A stretch of 64,000 nucleotides of DNA, taken from positions 1-64,000 of the forward strand of contig CAVPGV010000008.1 of the NCBI GenBank assembly GCA_963704075.1. Reading direction: 5' to 3'. Shown here piece after piece: positions 36,985 through 44,570 of this stretch. A model generated the notes under the pieces. It ran no database searches. It was not told where the DNA came from and saw only the letters and a program-made list of their open reading frames with translations. The stretch's first letter is position 1. Each line of letters begins with the position of its first letter. The position numbers and the translations under genes are program-made. Source of the stretch: JADKAV01 sp963704075. GTDB taxonomy: Bacteria > Actinomycetota > Actinomycetes > S36-B12 > UBA10799.

Positions 36985-37299
36985 ATGCCCACCGCAACGA
37001 TCGCAGGCCACGAGGTCCAGATCAACGACGAAGGGTTCCTCACCGAGTACGACGAGTGGACCGAGGACATCGGCAAGGAACTCGCCGGCAACATCGGGAT
37101 CGACATGACCGACCGCCACTGGGAGTTGATCCGTTGGCTGCGCGAGGACTTCAAGGAGAAGAACGAGACCGCCACCACCCGACGGGTGCAGAGCGTAGGC
37201 GGTTTCCCGACCAAGGAGCAGTTCCAACTGTTCCCCAAGAAACCGGCGCGCAAGATGGCCTACGTGGCCGGACTGCCCAAACCGCACGGCTGCGTGTGA
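36985..37299 (+). CDS. DsrC/TusE-family sulfur carrier
   Basis: 104 residues, three bases after the previous stop region. The fold signature (AGHEVQINDEGFLTEYDEWTEDIGKELA, LTDxHWELIRWLREDF-like segment, VGGFPTKEQFQLFP) and the C-terminal arm AGLPKPHGCV are clear. The penultimate Cys, which carries persulfide sulfur, is present. The second Cys of true DsrC, about ten residues upstream, is Ala here (KMAYVAGLPKP). It should therefore act as a single-Cys TusE-like carrier and not form the intramolecular trisulfide of sulfite reduction. Confidence 0.88.
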   Translation: MPTATIAGHEVQINDEGFLTEYDEWTEDIGKELAGNIGIDMTDRHWELIRWLREDFKEKNETATTRRVQSVGGFPTKEQFQLFPKKPARKMAYVAGLPKPHGCV

Positions 37300-37308
37300 G
37301 GAGACACC

Positions 37309-37830
37309 ATGGCTGACGCAATCATTCCGGACTTCGGCGACGACGACGAAACCGATCGCAAACTCGTCATCATCTGCTCCAAGGGCAACCTGGACATGGC
37401 CTACCCGGCTCTCGTCCTGGCCAATGCCGCTTTGGGCGAAGGCATCGAGACGCACCTGTTCTTCACGTTCTGGGGCTTCGACATGATCACCAAGTCGCGT
37501 ATGCACGACCTGCAGTTCTCGCCGGTCGGCAACACCGCGATGCACCTGCCGGGCCGCGACACGAAGATGCCGCAGTCGCTCTCGCCGCTGCCCGGGATGA
37601 CGCAGATGGCGACGAAGATGATGAAGAAGCAGATCGCCGATCTGGGCATCCCGGAGGTCCCGGACTTCCTCGACCAGATCGTGGCTTCAGGCGGCCACTT
37701 GTGGGCCTGCCGCATGTCCGCGGACATGAACAACCTCGAGGAATCCGACCTTCGCGACGACGTCGACGGCATCATCAACGCCACCGACTTCATCGAGATG
37801 AGTGACGGCGCACAGATGCTGTTCATCTGA
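37309..37830 (+). CDS. DsrE-family sulfurtransferase-like protein
   Basis: 173 residues from ATG 37309, nine bases after the carrier gene. KLVIICSKGNLDMAYPALVLANAALGEGIETHLFFTFWGFDMI is typical of DsrE/DsrF/DrsH-like proteins; the Cys in HLWACRMSADM corresponds to the reactive Cys of the DsrE2/DsrE-like group. A Met-rich loop lies between (GMTQMATKMMKKQ). Probable sulfur-relay partner of the DsrC-like carrier. Last gene of the operon; terminator follows six bases later. Confidence 0.85.
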   Translation: MADAIIPDFGDDDETDRKLVIICSKGNLDMAYPALVLANAALGEGIETHLFFTFWGFDMITKSRMHDLQFSPVGNTAMHLPGRDTKMPQSLSPLPGMTQMATKMMKKQIADLGIPEVPDFLDQIVASGGHLWACRMSADMNNLEESDLRDDVDGIINATDFIEMSDGAQMLFI

Positions 37831-37835
37831 GGCTG

Positions 37836-37868
37836 GACCGGCGCCGCGGGAGGACCGTGGCGCCGGTC
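37836..37868 (+). terminator. Terminator of the sulfur operon
   Basis: GACCGGCGCC (37836-37845) pairs with GGCGCCGGTC (37859-37868), followed by TTCCTTT. Ten-bp perfect stem. Confidence 0.85.
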
Positions 37869-37890
37869 TTCCTTTGTGGTCGGTGCGTGC

Positions 37891-37955
37891 CACCGGCGTT
37901 GGAGTCGCACGCGTCGCGGATCTCTCACTGATGTACCGATCTCCAACGTCTGTCC
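37891..37955. repeat. Extragenic repeat element, GTTGGAG family (copy 2)
   Basis: CGTTGGAG (37897-37904) and CTCCAACG (37941-37948) form an inverted repeat. The right arm read on the minus strand, GGACAGACGTTGGAG, resembles units at 19418-19433 and 54630-54645. Confidence 0.55.
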
Positions 37956-38021
37956 GTAACTCTCACGCCCGGTGAGCCGATGCGTCGCGACGGGCCGCCC
38001 ATCGGGGCTAGCCTTTCGGTC

Positions 38022-38324
38022 ATGTGGCGAACCGCGATGGTGGTCGGTCTGACGATTGGCCTGAGCGCGTGCAGCAACACCCAGACCGAGCCCAGGCCGA
38101 CGCCGACCGCGAGCACTGTCGACCAAGGACGCCAGGACCAATTCTGCGCCGACGTCGCCGACGTGCTCACTCGCGACGACCCCGCCGACCCCGAGGATCA
38201 GGCGGAGCGCCTCGAGGAGTTGCGCAAACTCGCCAGCAAGTTCGGCACGGGAAGCGGTGACGACATCACTGCCGCACGAATACTGAAGTCGTGCGAGGAC
38301 GAAATTCGGGCAGCCCGCTCCTGA
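38022..38324 (+). CDS. Small lipoprotein
   Basis: 100 residues from ATG 38022. Signal peptide with lipobox LSAC (Cys about 17), then a Pro/Thr-rich linker and a short acidic helical domain with two Cys (QFCADVADVL...LKSCEDEI), which could form a disulfide. Function not recognised. Confidence 0.7.
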   Translation: MWRTAMVVGLTIGLSACSNTQTEPRPTPTASTVDQGRQDQFCADVADVLTRDDPADPEDQAERLEELRKLASKFGTGSGDDITAARILKSCEDEIRAARS

Positions 38325-38340
38325 AGGGCCGGCCGGCGCG

Positions 38341-38426
38341 CAACGAGTTCGGGGAAGCGAGAATCCGGGGCGCGATTCCCGTCTGAACTCGTTGGAGGAC
38401 CGGTTCGTCGACCAGTTCGGAACGCG
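38341..38426. repeat. Extragenic palindromes after the lipoprotein gene
   Basis: CAACGAGTTC (38341-38350) pairs with GAACTCGTTG (38385-38394), with nested GGGAA/TTCCC (38352, 38376). It can act as a terminator. ACCAGTTCGGAACGCG (38411-38426) is identical to 15001-15016. The remaining 38427-38611 holds no gene; it is the leader of the helicase gene. Confidence 0.6.
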
Positions 38427-38611
38427 GACGTGACGGACCTCACCGGCCTCCGGGGTGTGCGTGCGGGCGCGGGTCGCGTACGGTGGCCATAGAACGGCTG
38501 GGCATCAGGCCCGGCTACGTCGTGCGCTACACCCGTGAAGGGTGGCTGTCTTCTCCGGTTGGAATCTGAGTGGGCCTCATTGCACCCACGACCTGACCGA
38601 TTGGATTCACC

Positions 38612-39910
38612 ATGACCGCAACATTCACCGACCTCGGTGTGCCCCGCGAATACGCGAAGGCACTGTCCGACCAAGGCATCAACCAACCCTTCCCGATCCA
38701 GACCAGCACGCTGCCCGACTCGATCGCCGGACGCGACGTCCTCGGACGCGGGCGCACCGGCAGCGGCAAGACGATCGCGTTCTGCCTTCCGGTGGCCATC
38801 CGGCTGAGCGGCAAGCGCAGTCAGCCGGGCGCACCCCGTGCGATGATCCTGGTCCCCACCCGTGAACTGGCCAGCCAGGTCGCCGACACGATGCGTCCTC
38901 TGGCACAAGCCGGAGGCCTGAGCGTGGCGACCGTCGTGGGCGGAGTGCCGCAGAACCCGCAGGTGCGGGCTCTGCGCCGCGGCACCGACATCCTGGTGGC
39001 CACCCCCGGCCGGCTCGAAGACCTGATTCGGCAGGGCCACTGCCGACTCGGCGACGTCCGTATCTCCGTGCTCGACGAAGCCGACCACCTCGCCGACCTC
39101 GGCTTCCTACCCGCCTCGAAGCGGCTGCTGGACCAGACTGCCCGCGACGGTCAGCGCCTGCTCTTCTCGGCCACGCTGGACGGAGCCGTCGGTGTGCTGG
39201 TGCGCAAGTACCTGCGTGACCCGGCGACCCACCACGTGGACGCCGCATCAGCTCCCGTGCCGTCGATGAGCCATCACATGCTCACCGTGCGCGACGCGGA
39301 CAAGCAACAGGTGGTGCGGGAACTGGTCTCCGGCCAAGGCCGCACGCTGGCGTTCACGCGCACCAAGCACGGGGCCAAGAAGCTGGCCAAACAACTGACC
39401 GCGGCCGGCATCCCGGCGGTGGACCTGCACGGCAACCTCTCGCAGGCCGCGCGCAAGCGGAACCTGGCCGCGTTCAGCACCGGTCAGGTTCGCGTTCTCG
39501 TGGCCACCGATATCGCCGCCCGTGGCATCCACGTCGACGACATCGACATGGTCGTCCACGTCGACCCGGCTGCCGAACACAAGACGTACCTGCACCGATG
39601 CGGGCGCACCGCGCGCGCCGGCGCCGAAGGTAAGGCGATCTCGGTGGGCACTGCGTCGCAGCGCCGCGACGTCACGCGCATGCTTCGCATGGCCGAGGTC
39701 AAGCCGTTGACCGTCGACGTTCATCCCGGACATGCGGCAATCACCGACCTGGTCGGACCGGCGGCACCGAAGAACCACACGCCGGTGTTCACCCAGGCCG
39801 AGCCGAAGCCGCGCAGTGGGCGGAACCACGGCCAGCAGCGCTCGGGGCAGACCCGGCACCACGGCCAGGCCCGCCGGTCGAGCAATCGGTCGCGGCGCCC
39901 CGCAGCCTGA
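38612..39910 (+). CDS. DEAD-box RNA helicase
   Basis: 432 residues from ATG 38612. All main motifs are visible: Q motif (FTDLGVP...QPFPIQ), motif I GRTGSGKT, Ia PTRELASQ, Ib TPGRL, II DEAD, III SATL, IV-VI (LAFTRTKHGAKKL, VATDIAARGIHV, HRCGRTARAG). A basic, Arg/Gln/His-rich tail (RSGRNHGQQRSGQTRHHGQARRSSNRSRR) should bind RNA. Likely works in ribosome assembly, RNA turnover or cold adaptation. The 290-bp upstream region is long for this window and may hold regulation. Confidence 0.95.
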   Translation: MTATFTDLGVPREYAKALSDQGINQPFPIQTSTLPDSIAGRDVLGRGRTGSGKTIAFCLPVAIRLSGKRSQPGAPRAMILVPTRELASQVADTMRPLAQAGGLSVATVVGGVPQNPQVRALRRGTDILVATPGRLEDLIRQGHCRLGDVRISVLDEADHLADLGFLPASKRLLDQTARDGQRLLFSATLDGAVGVLVRKYLRDPATHHVDAASAPVPSMSHHMLTVRDADKQQVVRELVSGQGRTLAFTRTKHGAKKLAKQLTAAGIPAVDLHGNLSQAARKRNLAAFSTGQVRVLVATDIAARGIHVDDIDMVVHVDPAAEHKTYLHRCGRTARAGAEGKAISVGTASQRRDVTRMLRMAEVKPLTVDVHPGHAAITDLVGPAAPKNHTPVFTQAEPKPRSGRNHGQQRSGQTRHHGQARRSSNRSRRPAA

Positions 39911-39915
39911 TCGGG

Positions 39916-39962
39916 GACTTTGGTCACATCGCGTCACCTAGTGACCGATCTGTACCAAAGTC
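39916..39962. repeat. Nested inverted repeat after the helicase gene
   Basis: GACTTTGGT (39916-39924) pairs with ACCAAAGTC (39954-39962). Inside, GGTCAC (39922) and GTGACC (39941) are inverted. It may add to termination. Confidence 0.5.
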
Positions 39963-39997
39963 GCGCTGGGCTCCAGGAACACCGTCCGAGAACGAGC

Positions 39998-40042
39998 ACG
40001 ACGAAACCCCGCCGCTTGAACAAGCCGGCGGGGTTTCGTCGT
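39998..40042. terminator. Bidirectional terminator between helicase and sodN
   Basis: ACGACGAAACCCCGCCG (39998-40014) pairs perfectly with CGGCGGGGTTTCGTCGT (40026-40042), 17 bp with an 11-base loop. It lies five bases from the sodN stop and serves both converging genes. Confidence 0.9.
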
Positions 40043-40047
40043 GACAA

Positions 40048-40470
40048 CTAGGCGGGCGGGTAGACACCCATCTGCTTGGCCTTGTCGGTCTGCCAGAAGA
40101 TGTCAGCGATCTCGTCGATGTAGTCGATCAGCTTCTGACCCTCGGCCGGATCCATCGACTTCTTGGCCTCACCGGCCTGGTGGGTGGCCTTCCAGAACAG
40201 CTCGTGCAGGTTGGGGAACTGCTCGAAGTGCTCGGGGGCGAAGAAGTCGGCCCACAGCACCATGAGGTGGTGTTTGGTCTCCTCGGCGCGCTGCTCCTTG
40301 ATCAGGATGCAGCGGTCGCGGAACACCTCGTCGTCCGAGTCCTGATACTTCTTGGCGATCTTGAGCACCGACATCGCCTCGATCTTCGCCTGCGCAGGGT
40401 CGTAGACCCCGCAGTACAGGTCGCAGTGGGCGTGGGCGACGGTGGCCGAAGCGAACAACCTGCCGAGCAT
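40048..40470 (-). CDS. sodN: Nickel superoxide dismutase
   Basis: 140 residues from ATG 40470. The 14-residue leader (MLGRLFASATVAHA) is followed by the nickel hook HCDLYCGVYDPAQA, giving His1, Cys2 and Cys6 in the mature enzyme. This fixes the start at the second Met: SD AAGGAG sits six bases before it, while the upstream ATG 40485 overlaps the SD. Position 5 of the hook is Tyr instead of the usual Pro. The remainder (KIEAMSVLKIAKKYQ, RAEETKHHLMVLWADFFAPEHFE) fits the four-helix bundle. It destroys superoxide. Divergent from its maturation protease gene. Confidence 0.95.
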   Translation of the reverse strand: MLGRLFASATVAHAHCDLYCGVYDPAQAKIEAMSVLKIAKKYQDSDDEVFRDRCILIKEQRAEETKHHLMVLWADFFAPEHFEQFPNLHELFWKATHQAGEAKKSMDPAEGQKLIDYIDEIADIFWQTDKAKQMGVYPPA

Positions 40471-40506
40471 GAGCAACTCCTTCATCGTGGGTTCCAGTGC
40501 CGAGCC

Positions 40507-40518
40507 TACAATCCTGGC
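40507..40518 (+). promoter_or_regulatory. -10 element of sodX, probable leaderless start
   Basis: TACAAT (40507-40512) lies six bases before GTG 40519, the usual spacing for leaderless actinobacterial transcripts. The 48-bp sodN-sodX gap must contain both promoters and any nickel-responsive site. Confidence 0.55.
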
Positions 40519-40842
40519 GTGCGGTCCGACAGTGGGCGATCCCGGCTTCCCTTGCGTCGCTTCGTGGTTTCCGACCGTTCGATGGAGCCCGCCCTCGTCG
40601 AAGGGCAGGGTCTTCTGGCAACCCCGTATGGGGCCGCGAAACCAGGGCAGGTGCGTTGTTTCGAACACCCCGATCGGCGCGGCTTCTGGCTGGTCAAACG
40701 GGTGGCTGACGTGGGTGGGGGCACGATGACCGTGTTGTCCGACAACCGCGCGGTGCCCACGATCGACTCCCGGGCGTTCGGTCCGGTCCCGGTCGCGGGC
40801 AGTTACCGGGTCGTGCTGGTCGTTCCCCGCCGGTTCATGTGA
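40519..40842 (+). CDS. sodX: SodX-type S26 signal peptidase for nickel SOD maturation
   Basis: 107 residues from GTG 40519. VVSDRSMEPALVEGQGLL carries the catalytic Ser of S26 (SMEP motif) and LVKRVADV the Lys base; SDNRAVPTIDSRAFGPVPV is the family C-terminal box. No transmembrane helix, as in the soluble SodX enzymes that cleave the SodN leader to free His1. Position next to sodN supports the assignment. Confidence 0.88.
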   Translation: MRSDSGRSRLPLRRFVVSDRSMEPALVEGQGLLATPYGAAKPGQVRCFEHPDRRGFWLVKRVADVGGGTMTVLSDNRAVPTIDSRAFGPVPVAGSYRVVLVVPRRFM

Positions 40843-41233
40843 CCGGCGGCTTCGCCCAGTAGAACTCGATCGGGATGCCATCGGGATCCCGGCCGGTGAC
40901 CACCAGCGCGTGCGGGGTGTCCTCCACGGGGCCGTGCTCGATCCCGAGGTCGTCCATCGTCCGCACCCAGCCGCGCACGTCCTGCGCGCTGCCGACGCCG
41001 AAGCCCACGTGGTCCATGCCGACGCGGGAGGGGTCGAACGGGTCGTTCGCGCCATCCTCGAAGACGGTGACGCCGATCATCAGGCCGCCGGGCCACAACA
41101 GCCGGCGTCGCTGCCACCCCGGGCCCTCGCGGGTTACGACATCAGCCGGCCCGAACAACCGCTGGTAGAAATCGGCGCTGCGGGCCAGGTCGCTGACAGT
41201 CAATGTGATGTGGTGCAGGAACGGCGGCTTCAT
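40835..41233 (-). CDS. VOC-family (glyoxalase-like) protein
   Basis: 132 residues from ATG 41233. FLHHITLTVSDLARSADFYQRLFG and GMDHVGFGVGSAQDV...ALVVTGRDPDGIPIEFYWAKP show two beta-alpha-beta-beta-beta modules with His and Glu metal ligands. Substrate unknown. Its 3' end overlaps sodX, antisense, by eight bases. Confidence 0.85.
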   Translation of the reverse strand: MKPPFLHHITLTVSDLARSADFYQRLFGPADVVTREGPGWQRRRLLWPGGLMIGVTVFEDGANDPFDPSRVGMDHVGFGVGSAQDVRGWVRTMDDLGIEHGPVEDTPHALVVTGRDPDGIPIEFYWAKPPVT

Positions 41234-41252
41234 CGCTCGACCGTACGATGAA

Positions 41253-41642
41253 ATGGTGACCATTGACGATCTGGCGGCGGGCAAGTACATCAGTCTGGCG
41301 ACATTCAAACGCGACGGATCCCGGGTCGCGACGCCCGTCTGGGTGACCCGCGACGGCGACCACCTGTACGTGATCACCGACCCGAACTCGGGCAAGGCCA
41401 AGCGGCTGCGGAACTCCGCGCGGGCGGAGGTGGCCCCATGCGATGCGCGGGGCAAGACCAGCGCCGACTACGTGCCCGCCTCTGCGGTCCTGCTGGACGA
41501 CGCCGGAACCCACAAGGTGAGGGATCTGGTCAACGCGAAGTACGGGTTGATGGGCAAAGGGATTCAAGTCATGGGCAAATTGCGCAGCGCCCTGGGCCGC
41601 GGTAGCAACCAGCAGGTGGGCATCGAGATCACGCTGGGCTAG
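41253..41642 (+). CDS. PPOX-class F420-dependent oxidoreductase-like protein
   Basis: 129 residues from ATG 41253 (GTG 41256 also possible). KYISLATFKRDGSRVATPVWVTRDGDHLYVITDPNSGKAKRLRNS is typical of the small F420/flavin-binding split-barrel group of actinobacteria. It is divergent from the VOC gene (19-bp gap) and converges with the SRPBCC gene, overlapping by 14 bases. Confidence 0.85.
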   Translation: MVTIDDLAAGKYISLATFKRDGSRVATPVWVTRDGDHLYVITDPNSGKAKRLRNSARAEVAPCDARGKTSADYVPASAVLLDDAGTHKVRDLVNAKYGLMGKGIQVMGKLRSALGRGSNQQVGIEITLG

Positions 41643-42054
41643 AGCAGTATTCCTCCAGCGCGTCCAGAACTGCGTTCCAGGCCCGATGGAAGTAGTCGCG
41701 ATTGGCCTGCCAATCCTGCCCCTGCCCATGGCCCCAATGGGCCAACCGCACGTCGGTGCCCTCCGCAGTGGCTGTCAAGCTCACGACGACCCACGTGTGT
41801 TGCCCCCGAGTCGCGAAGCCAGGCGGGGAGTTCCAGCTGAACACCACCAGCCGGTCCGGTTCCAGCGCCAGAATCCGGCAGCCCTCGCCCCCGCGAACAC
41901 CGTCGGGCGCATCGGTCAGGAACGCCCACTCGTAGCGACCTCCAACAACGGGCTCGACGATCGCCTCGACCCCGGCGAAGGCGGCGACTCCCTGCGCGTC
42001 GGTCCACAGGCGGTACACCCGGGCGGGGTCGACGGCGACCTCCCGCCGGGCCAC
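41629..42054 (-). CDS. SRPBCC/AHSA1-domain protein
   Basis: 141 residues from GTG 42054. REVAVDPARVYRLWTDAQGVAAF, GGRYEWAF, RLVVFSWNSPPG, VVVSLTATAEGTDVRLAHWGHG and RAWNAVLDALEEY follow the AHSA1 (START-like) pattern, a hydrophobic-ligand pocket. Ligand unknown. It lies just downstream of a DJ-1/PfpI-like gene. Confidence 0.8.
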   Translation of the reverse strand: MARREVAVDPARVYRLWTDAQGVAAFAGVEAIVEPVVGGRYEWAFLTDAPDGVRGGEGCRILALEPDRLVVFSWNSPPGFATRGQHTWVVVSLTATAEGTDVRLAHWGHGQGQDWQANRDYFHRAWNAVLDALEEYCSSPA

Positions 42055-42078
42055 GACCGGATCCAGCCCGCCGTGCCA

Positions 42079-42650
42079 TCACCGTAGAAACTCCACGCGT
42101 AGTCCATCTGCCGGGCCACCAGGCGCGCCAACGCCGAATCGGCGAACCGGGCCACCAGATGCAGTCCCACGTCGATGCCGCAGGCGATCCCCCCACCGGT
42201 GACGACGCTCGCCGGTGTCGACCACCCGGGCGGTCCTGCCCCCGGGCAGGTCCAGCACGTCGACGTCCTCCCAGTGGGTGGTCCATTCCCGACCGGCCAG
42301 CAGGCCCGCGTCGGCCAGCAGGAACGCCCCCGTGCACACGCTGGCGACCACGTCCCGCTCACGCGCCGGCCCCTTCACCGCCTGCATCAGCGCGGGGTCC
42401 GCGAGCGCGCGGAGACGTCGATCGTGCCGGGGACAAGGACCACTCCGTCATTGCGCGCGGTGCCGGTGGACAGCACCCGCACCCCGCCGTAGCTGGGCAC
42501 GGACTCCCCGTCGGGGGTGAAGGCCACCATCGAGAAGACGGCGGGTTCCCCCTGCCTTTCCAGCAGACGGTTCGCGGTGAGGAAGACCTCCCACGGCCCG
42601 CTGAAGTCCATCAGGTCCATGCCCTCGAACAGCAGGAAGTCGACGTTCAC
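42079..42650 (-). pseudogene. DJ-1/PfpI-family protein with two frame breaks
   Basis: Start ATG 42650: NVDFLLFEGMDLMDFSGPWEVF...VVLVPGTIDVSA. The frame breaks near 42403-42412 in a CGCGCG run, resumes in another frame (ADPALMQAVKGPARERDVVASVCTGAFLLADAGLL, with the nucleophile Cys), breaks again near 42207-42212, and continues in a third (VVTGGGIACGIDVGLHLVARFADSALARLVARQMDYAW). All family blocks survive, so the gene may be intact in the organism. It overlaps the SGNH hydrolase stop by four bases. Confidence 0.75.
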
Positions 42651-43276
42651 GACACGAGCTCCTGAACCCGCGGCGCCAGTGCGTGCCCAAGGGCACGCTG
42701 GCCGTCCGGGTCCAAATGGATCCCGTCGACGGCAGACGGTTGCGCCACGTCACCGGCGGCGAAGAACGGCGTTCCGGTCTGCTCGCAGATCACCCGGAAC
42801 TGGACCTCCAGTTCGCGGGACTCGGCGTCCCGGCCCTCGTAGAAGACGCCCATGAATCCCTTGGCCTGCACTATCGGCGGCGGCGCGACGACCAAGCACT
42901 GCGGCCCACCCGCGCCAGGGCCAGCACCGCTGCGGTTCACGATGTCGATCAGCGTCCACAAGCCCGAAGCGGAATGCCGCGCGGACAGACCCAGCGGGCC
43001 CTGCAGGTCATTGGTTCCCAGCATGAGGATCACCAGGTCCACGGGCGCGTGCGATTCCAGGATCGGCGCGAGCAGGGCGCGGCCGCTACGAGCATCCGCG
43101 TAGGGCGAGTCGAACACCGTCGTCCGGCCGGGCAGCGCCTCGCTGATCACCGTGTGCCCGGCGCCGAGGTCGTCGGACATGACCTCGGGCCACCTGTCCG
43201 CGCGGTCGAACCGGCCGCCGGTCACGGGGTCGTAGCCGTACGTCAGGGAGTCGCCGAAACACAGAACCACCGCCAT
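42647..43276 (-). CDS. SGNH/GDSL hydrolase
   Basis: 209 residues from ATG 43276. Block I FGDSLTYG carries the catalytic Ser at 10; block III is LGTNDLQGP; block V DGIHLDPDG supplies Asp and His. Similar to arylesterase or rhamnogalacturonan-acetylesterase-like SGNH enzymes; no signal peptide, so cytoplasmic. It overlaps the following DJ-1-like gene, indicating an operon. Confidence 0.88.
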   Translation of the reverse strand: MAVVLCFGDSLTYGYDPVTGGRFDRADRWPEVMSDDLGAGHTVISEALPGRTTVFDSPYADARSGRALLAPILESHAPVDLVILMLGTNDLQGPLGLSARHSASGLWTLIDIVNRSGAGPGAGGPQCLVVAPPPIVQAKGFMGVFYEGRDAESRELEVQFRVICEQTGTPFFAAGDVAQPSAVDGIHLDPDGQRALGHALAPRVQELVS

Positions 43277-43330
43277 AAGCGCCAAATCTAGCGCCGAACC
43301 TCACCGGTGGTCGGGAAGCCCGGGTCAGGG

Positions 43331-44128
43331 TCACCCCCGCGGTTCGGAGTCGCCGATCACCGAACGCCCGTGGAACGTCTTCATCCCGTCGAACGCCCCC
43401 GCCCACCGCGAGATCCGGTCGGAGACGGCTGGCGGAAGTGGCCTGACCAGATAGGCGGTGAGAACCGCCGGGCGGTTGAGCAAGAGTCGTTGCCGGTTGC
43501 GTTCCACCGCGTTCAGGATGCTTGTGGCGGCGTAGTCCGGGGTCAGTTCCGGGAAGTACCACGGGGACTTGACGCCCTCGAACATTCCGGTGTTGATGAC
43601 TTGCGGCATGACCACCGTGGTCCTCACACCGGGGGCGTCGTCGGCCAGTTCGGTACGCAAGGATTCGGCGAATCCGTACGCTGCATGTTTGCTTGCGACG
43701 TAGTCGCTCATGCCCGGCACCGGGGTCGCGCCGACCAACGATGCGATGGTGACGATGTGCCCGCTGTTGCGCTCCATCATCGCGGGCAGGAAGGCCTTGG
43801 TGCACCAGAACAGCGCCAGCACGTTGACGGCCATCGTCTTCTCGATCGCGTCGTCGGGCAGGTCGATCAGTCGGCGACCGCTGACAACGCCGGCGTTGAG
43901 AATGAGGACGTCGACCGGACCGGTGCTTTGTGCCTGCGCATAGACCGCCTCGCGATCGGTGACGTCGACCACCGCGGTGGACATTCCGGTGAGTGACCGC
44001 AACGACTCCGCGTCGAGGTCCCAGGCCACCACCTGCGCCCCGCGCCGCTGCGCCTCGAGGGCCATCAACCGGCCGATTCCGGAGCCCGCGCCGGTGATGA
44101 GTACCTTCTTGTCCTGCAACCGCGTCAT
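43331..44128 (-). CDS. Short-chain dehydrogenase/reductase
   Basis: 265 residues from ATG 44128. TGAGSGIG at 12-19 binds NAD(P); NAG is in LILNAGVVSG; catalytic Ser and YxxxK are in TIASLVGATPVPGMSDYVASKHA. The C-terminal extension (VKSPWYFPELTPDYAATSILNAVERNRQRLLLNRPAVLTAYLVRPLPPAVSDRI) resembles retinol-dehydrogenase-like SDRs. Substrate unknown. Confidence 0.9.
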   Translation of the reverse strand: MTRLQDKKVLITGAGSGIGRLMALEAQRRGAQVVAWDLDAESLRSLTGMSTAVVDVTDREAVYAQAQSTGPVDVLILNAGVVSGRRLIDLPDDAIEKTMAVNVLALFWCTKAFLPAMMERNSGHIVTIASLVGATPVPGMSDYVASKHAAYGFAESLRTELADDAPGVRTTVVMPQVINTGMFEGVKSPWYFPELTPDYAATSILNAVERNRQRLLLNRPAVLTAYLVRPLPPAVSDRISRWAGAFDGMKTFHGRSVIGDSEPRG

Positions 44129-44132
44129 CGCT

Positions 44133-44549
44133 TCACCCTTCCACAGGTTCGGTCCTGTCGAAAGCCGCTGCCTGACCGCGGACAGCGCCCTGCTCGTCGG
44201 TGACCGGCCACACGGTGGCTTCCAGAATCCGGAAACGCCGGCCTGAGGCTGCGATCCGGACGCCGGAATAGCCGCGCACCACAGTGCTACTGCTCAACGC
44301 CGCGGCCCGTTCGGATCGGGCCTCCGGCGGCGCGGTCAGCCGTGACGGCGTACCGAGCAATGGCCGCTCCCAGAGGCGCACCGCGGCACGGTTGGCGTAC
44401 ACGAACCGCGGGTCGTCGGCGGTGTCATGGCACAGGACGACGCGGTCACAGTCGTCGAGGTCGCCTGGCGCACACAATGGCTCACCGATCGCGCGGGCGT
44501 AGGACATCACGATCCATCGACGCCACTGCGCCGGATCGAGGCTGGTCAT
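44133..44549 (-). CDS. MEKHLA-domain (PAS-like) protein
   Basis: 138 residues from ATG 44549, four bases upstream of the SDR gene. VVLCHDTADDPRFVYANRAAVRLWERP...PSRLTAPPEARSERAAAL, then GYSGVRIAASGRRFRILEATVWPVTDEQG is the MEKHLA pattern, a PAS-like sensory fold found alone or in plant HD-ZIP factors. No output domain. Ligand unknown. Confidence 0.8.
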   Translation of the reverse strand: MTSLDPAQWRRWIVMSYARAIGEPLCAPGDLDDCDRVVLCHDTADDPRFVYANRAAVRLWERPLLGTPSRLTAPPEARSERAAALSSSTVVRGYSGVRIAASGRRFRILEATVWPVTDEQGAVRGQAAAFDRTEPVEG

Positions 44550-44570
44550 CGCGGACCCACCCCGGACCGC

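Noticed and set aside
36070..37545. 491-codon minus-strand frame across the sulfur operon
   Set aside because: It runs antisense to four conserved genes and has no family motif.
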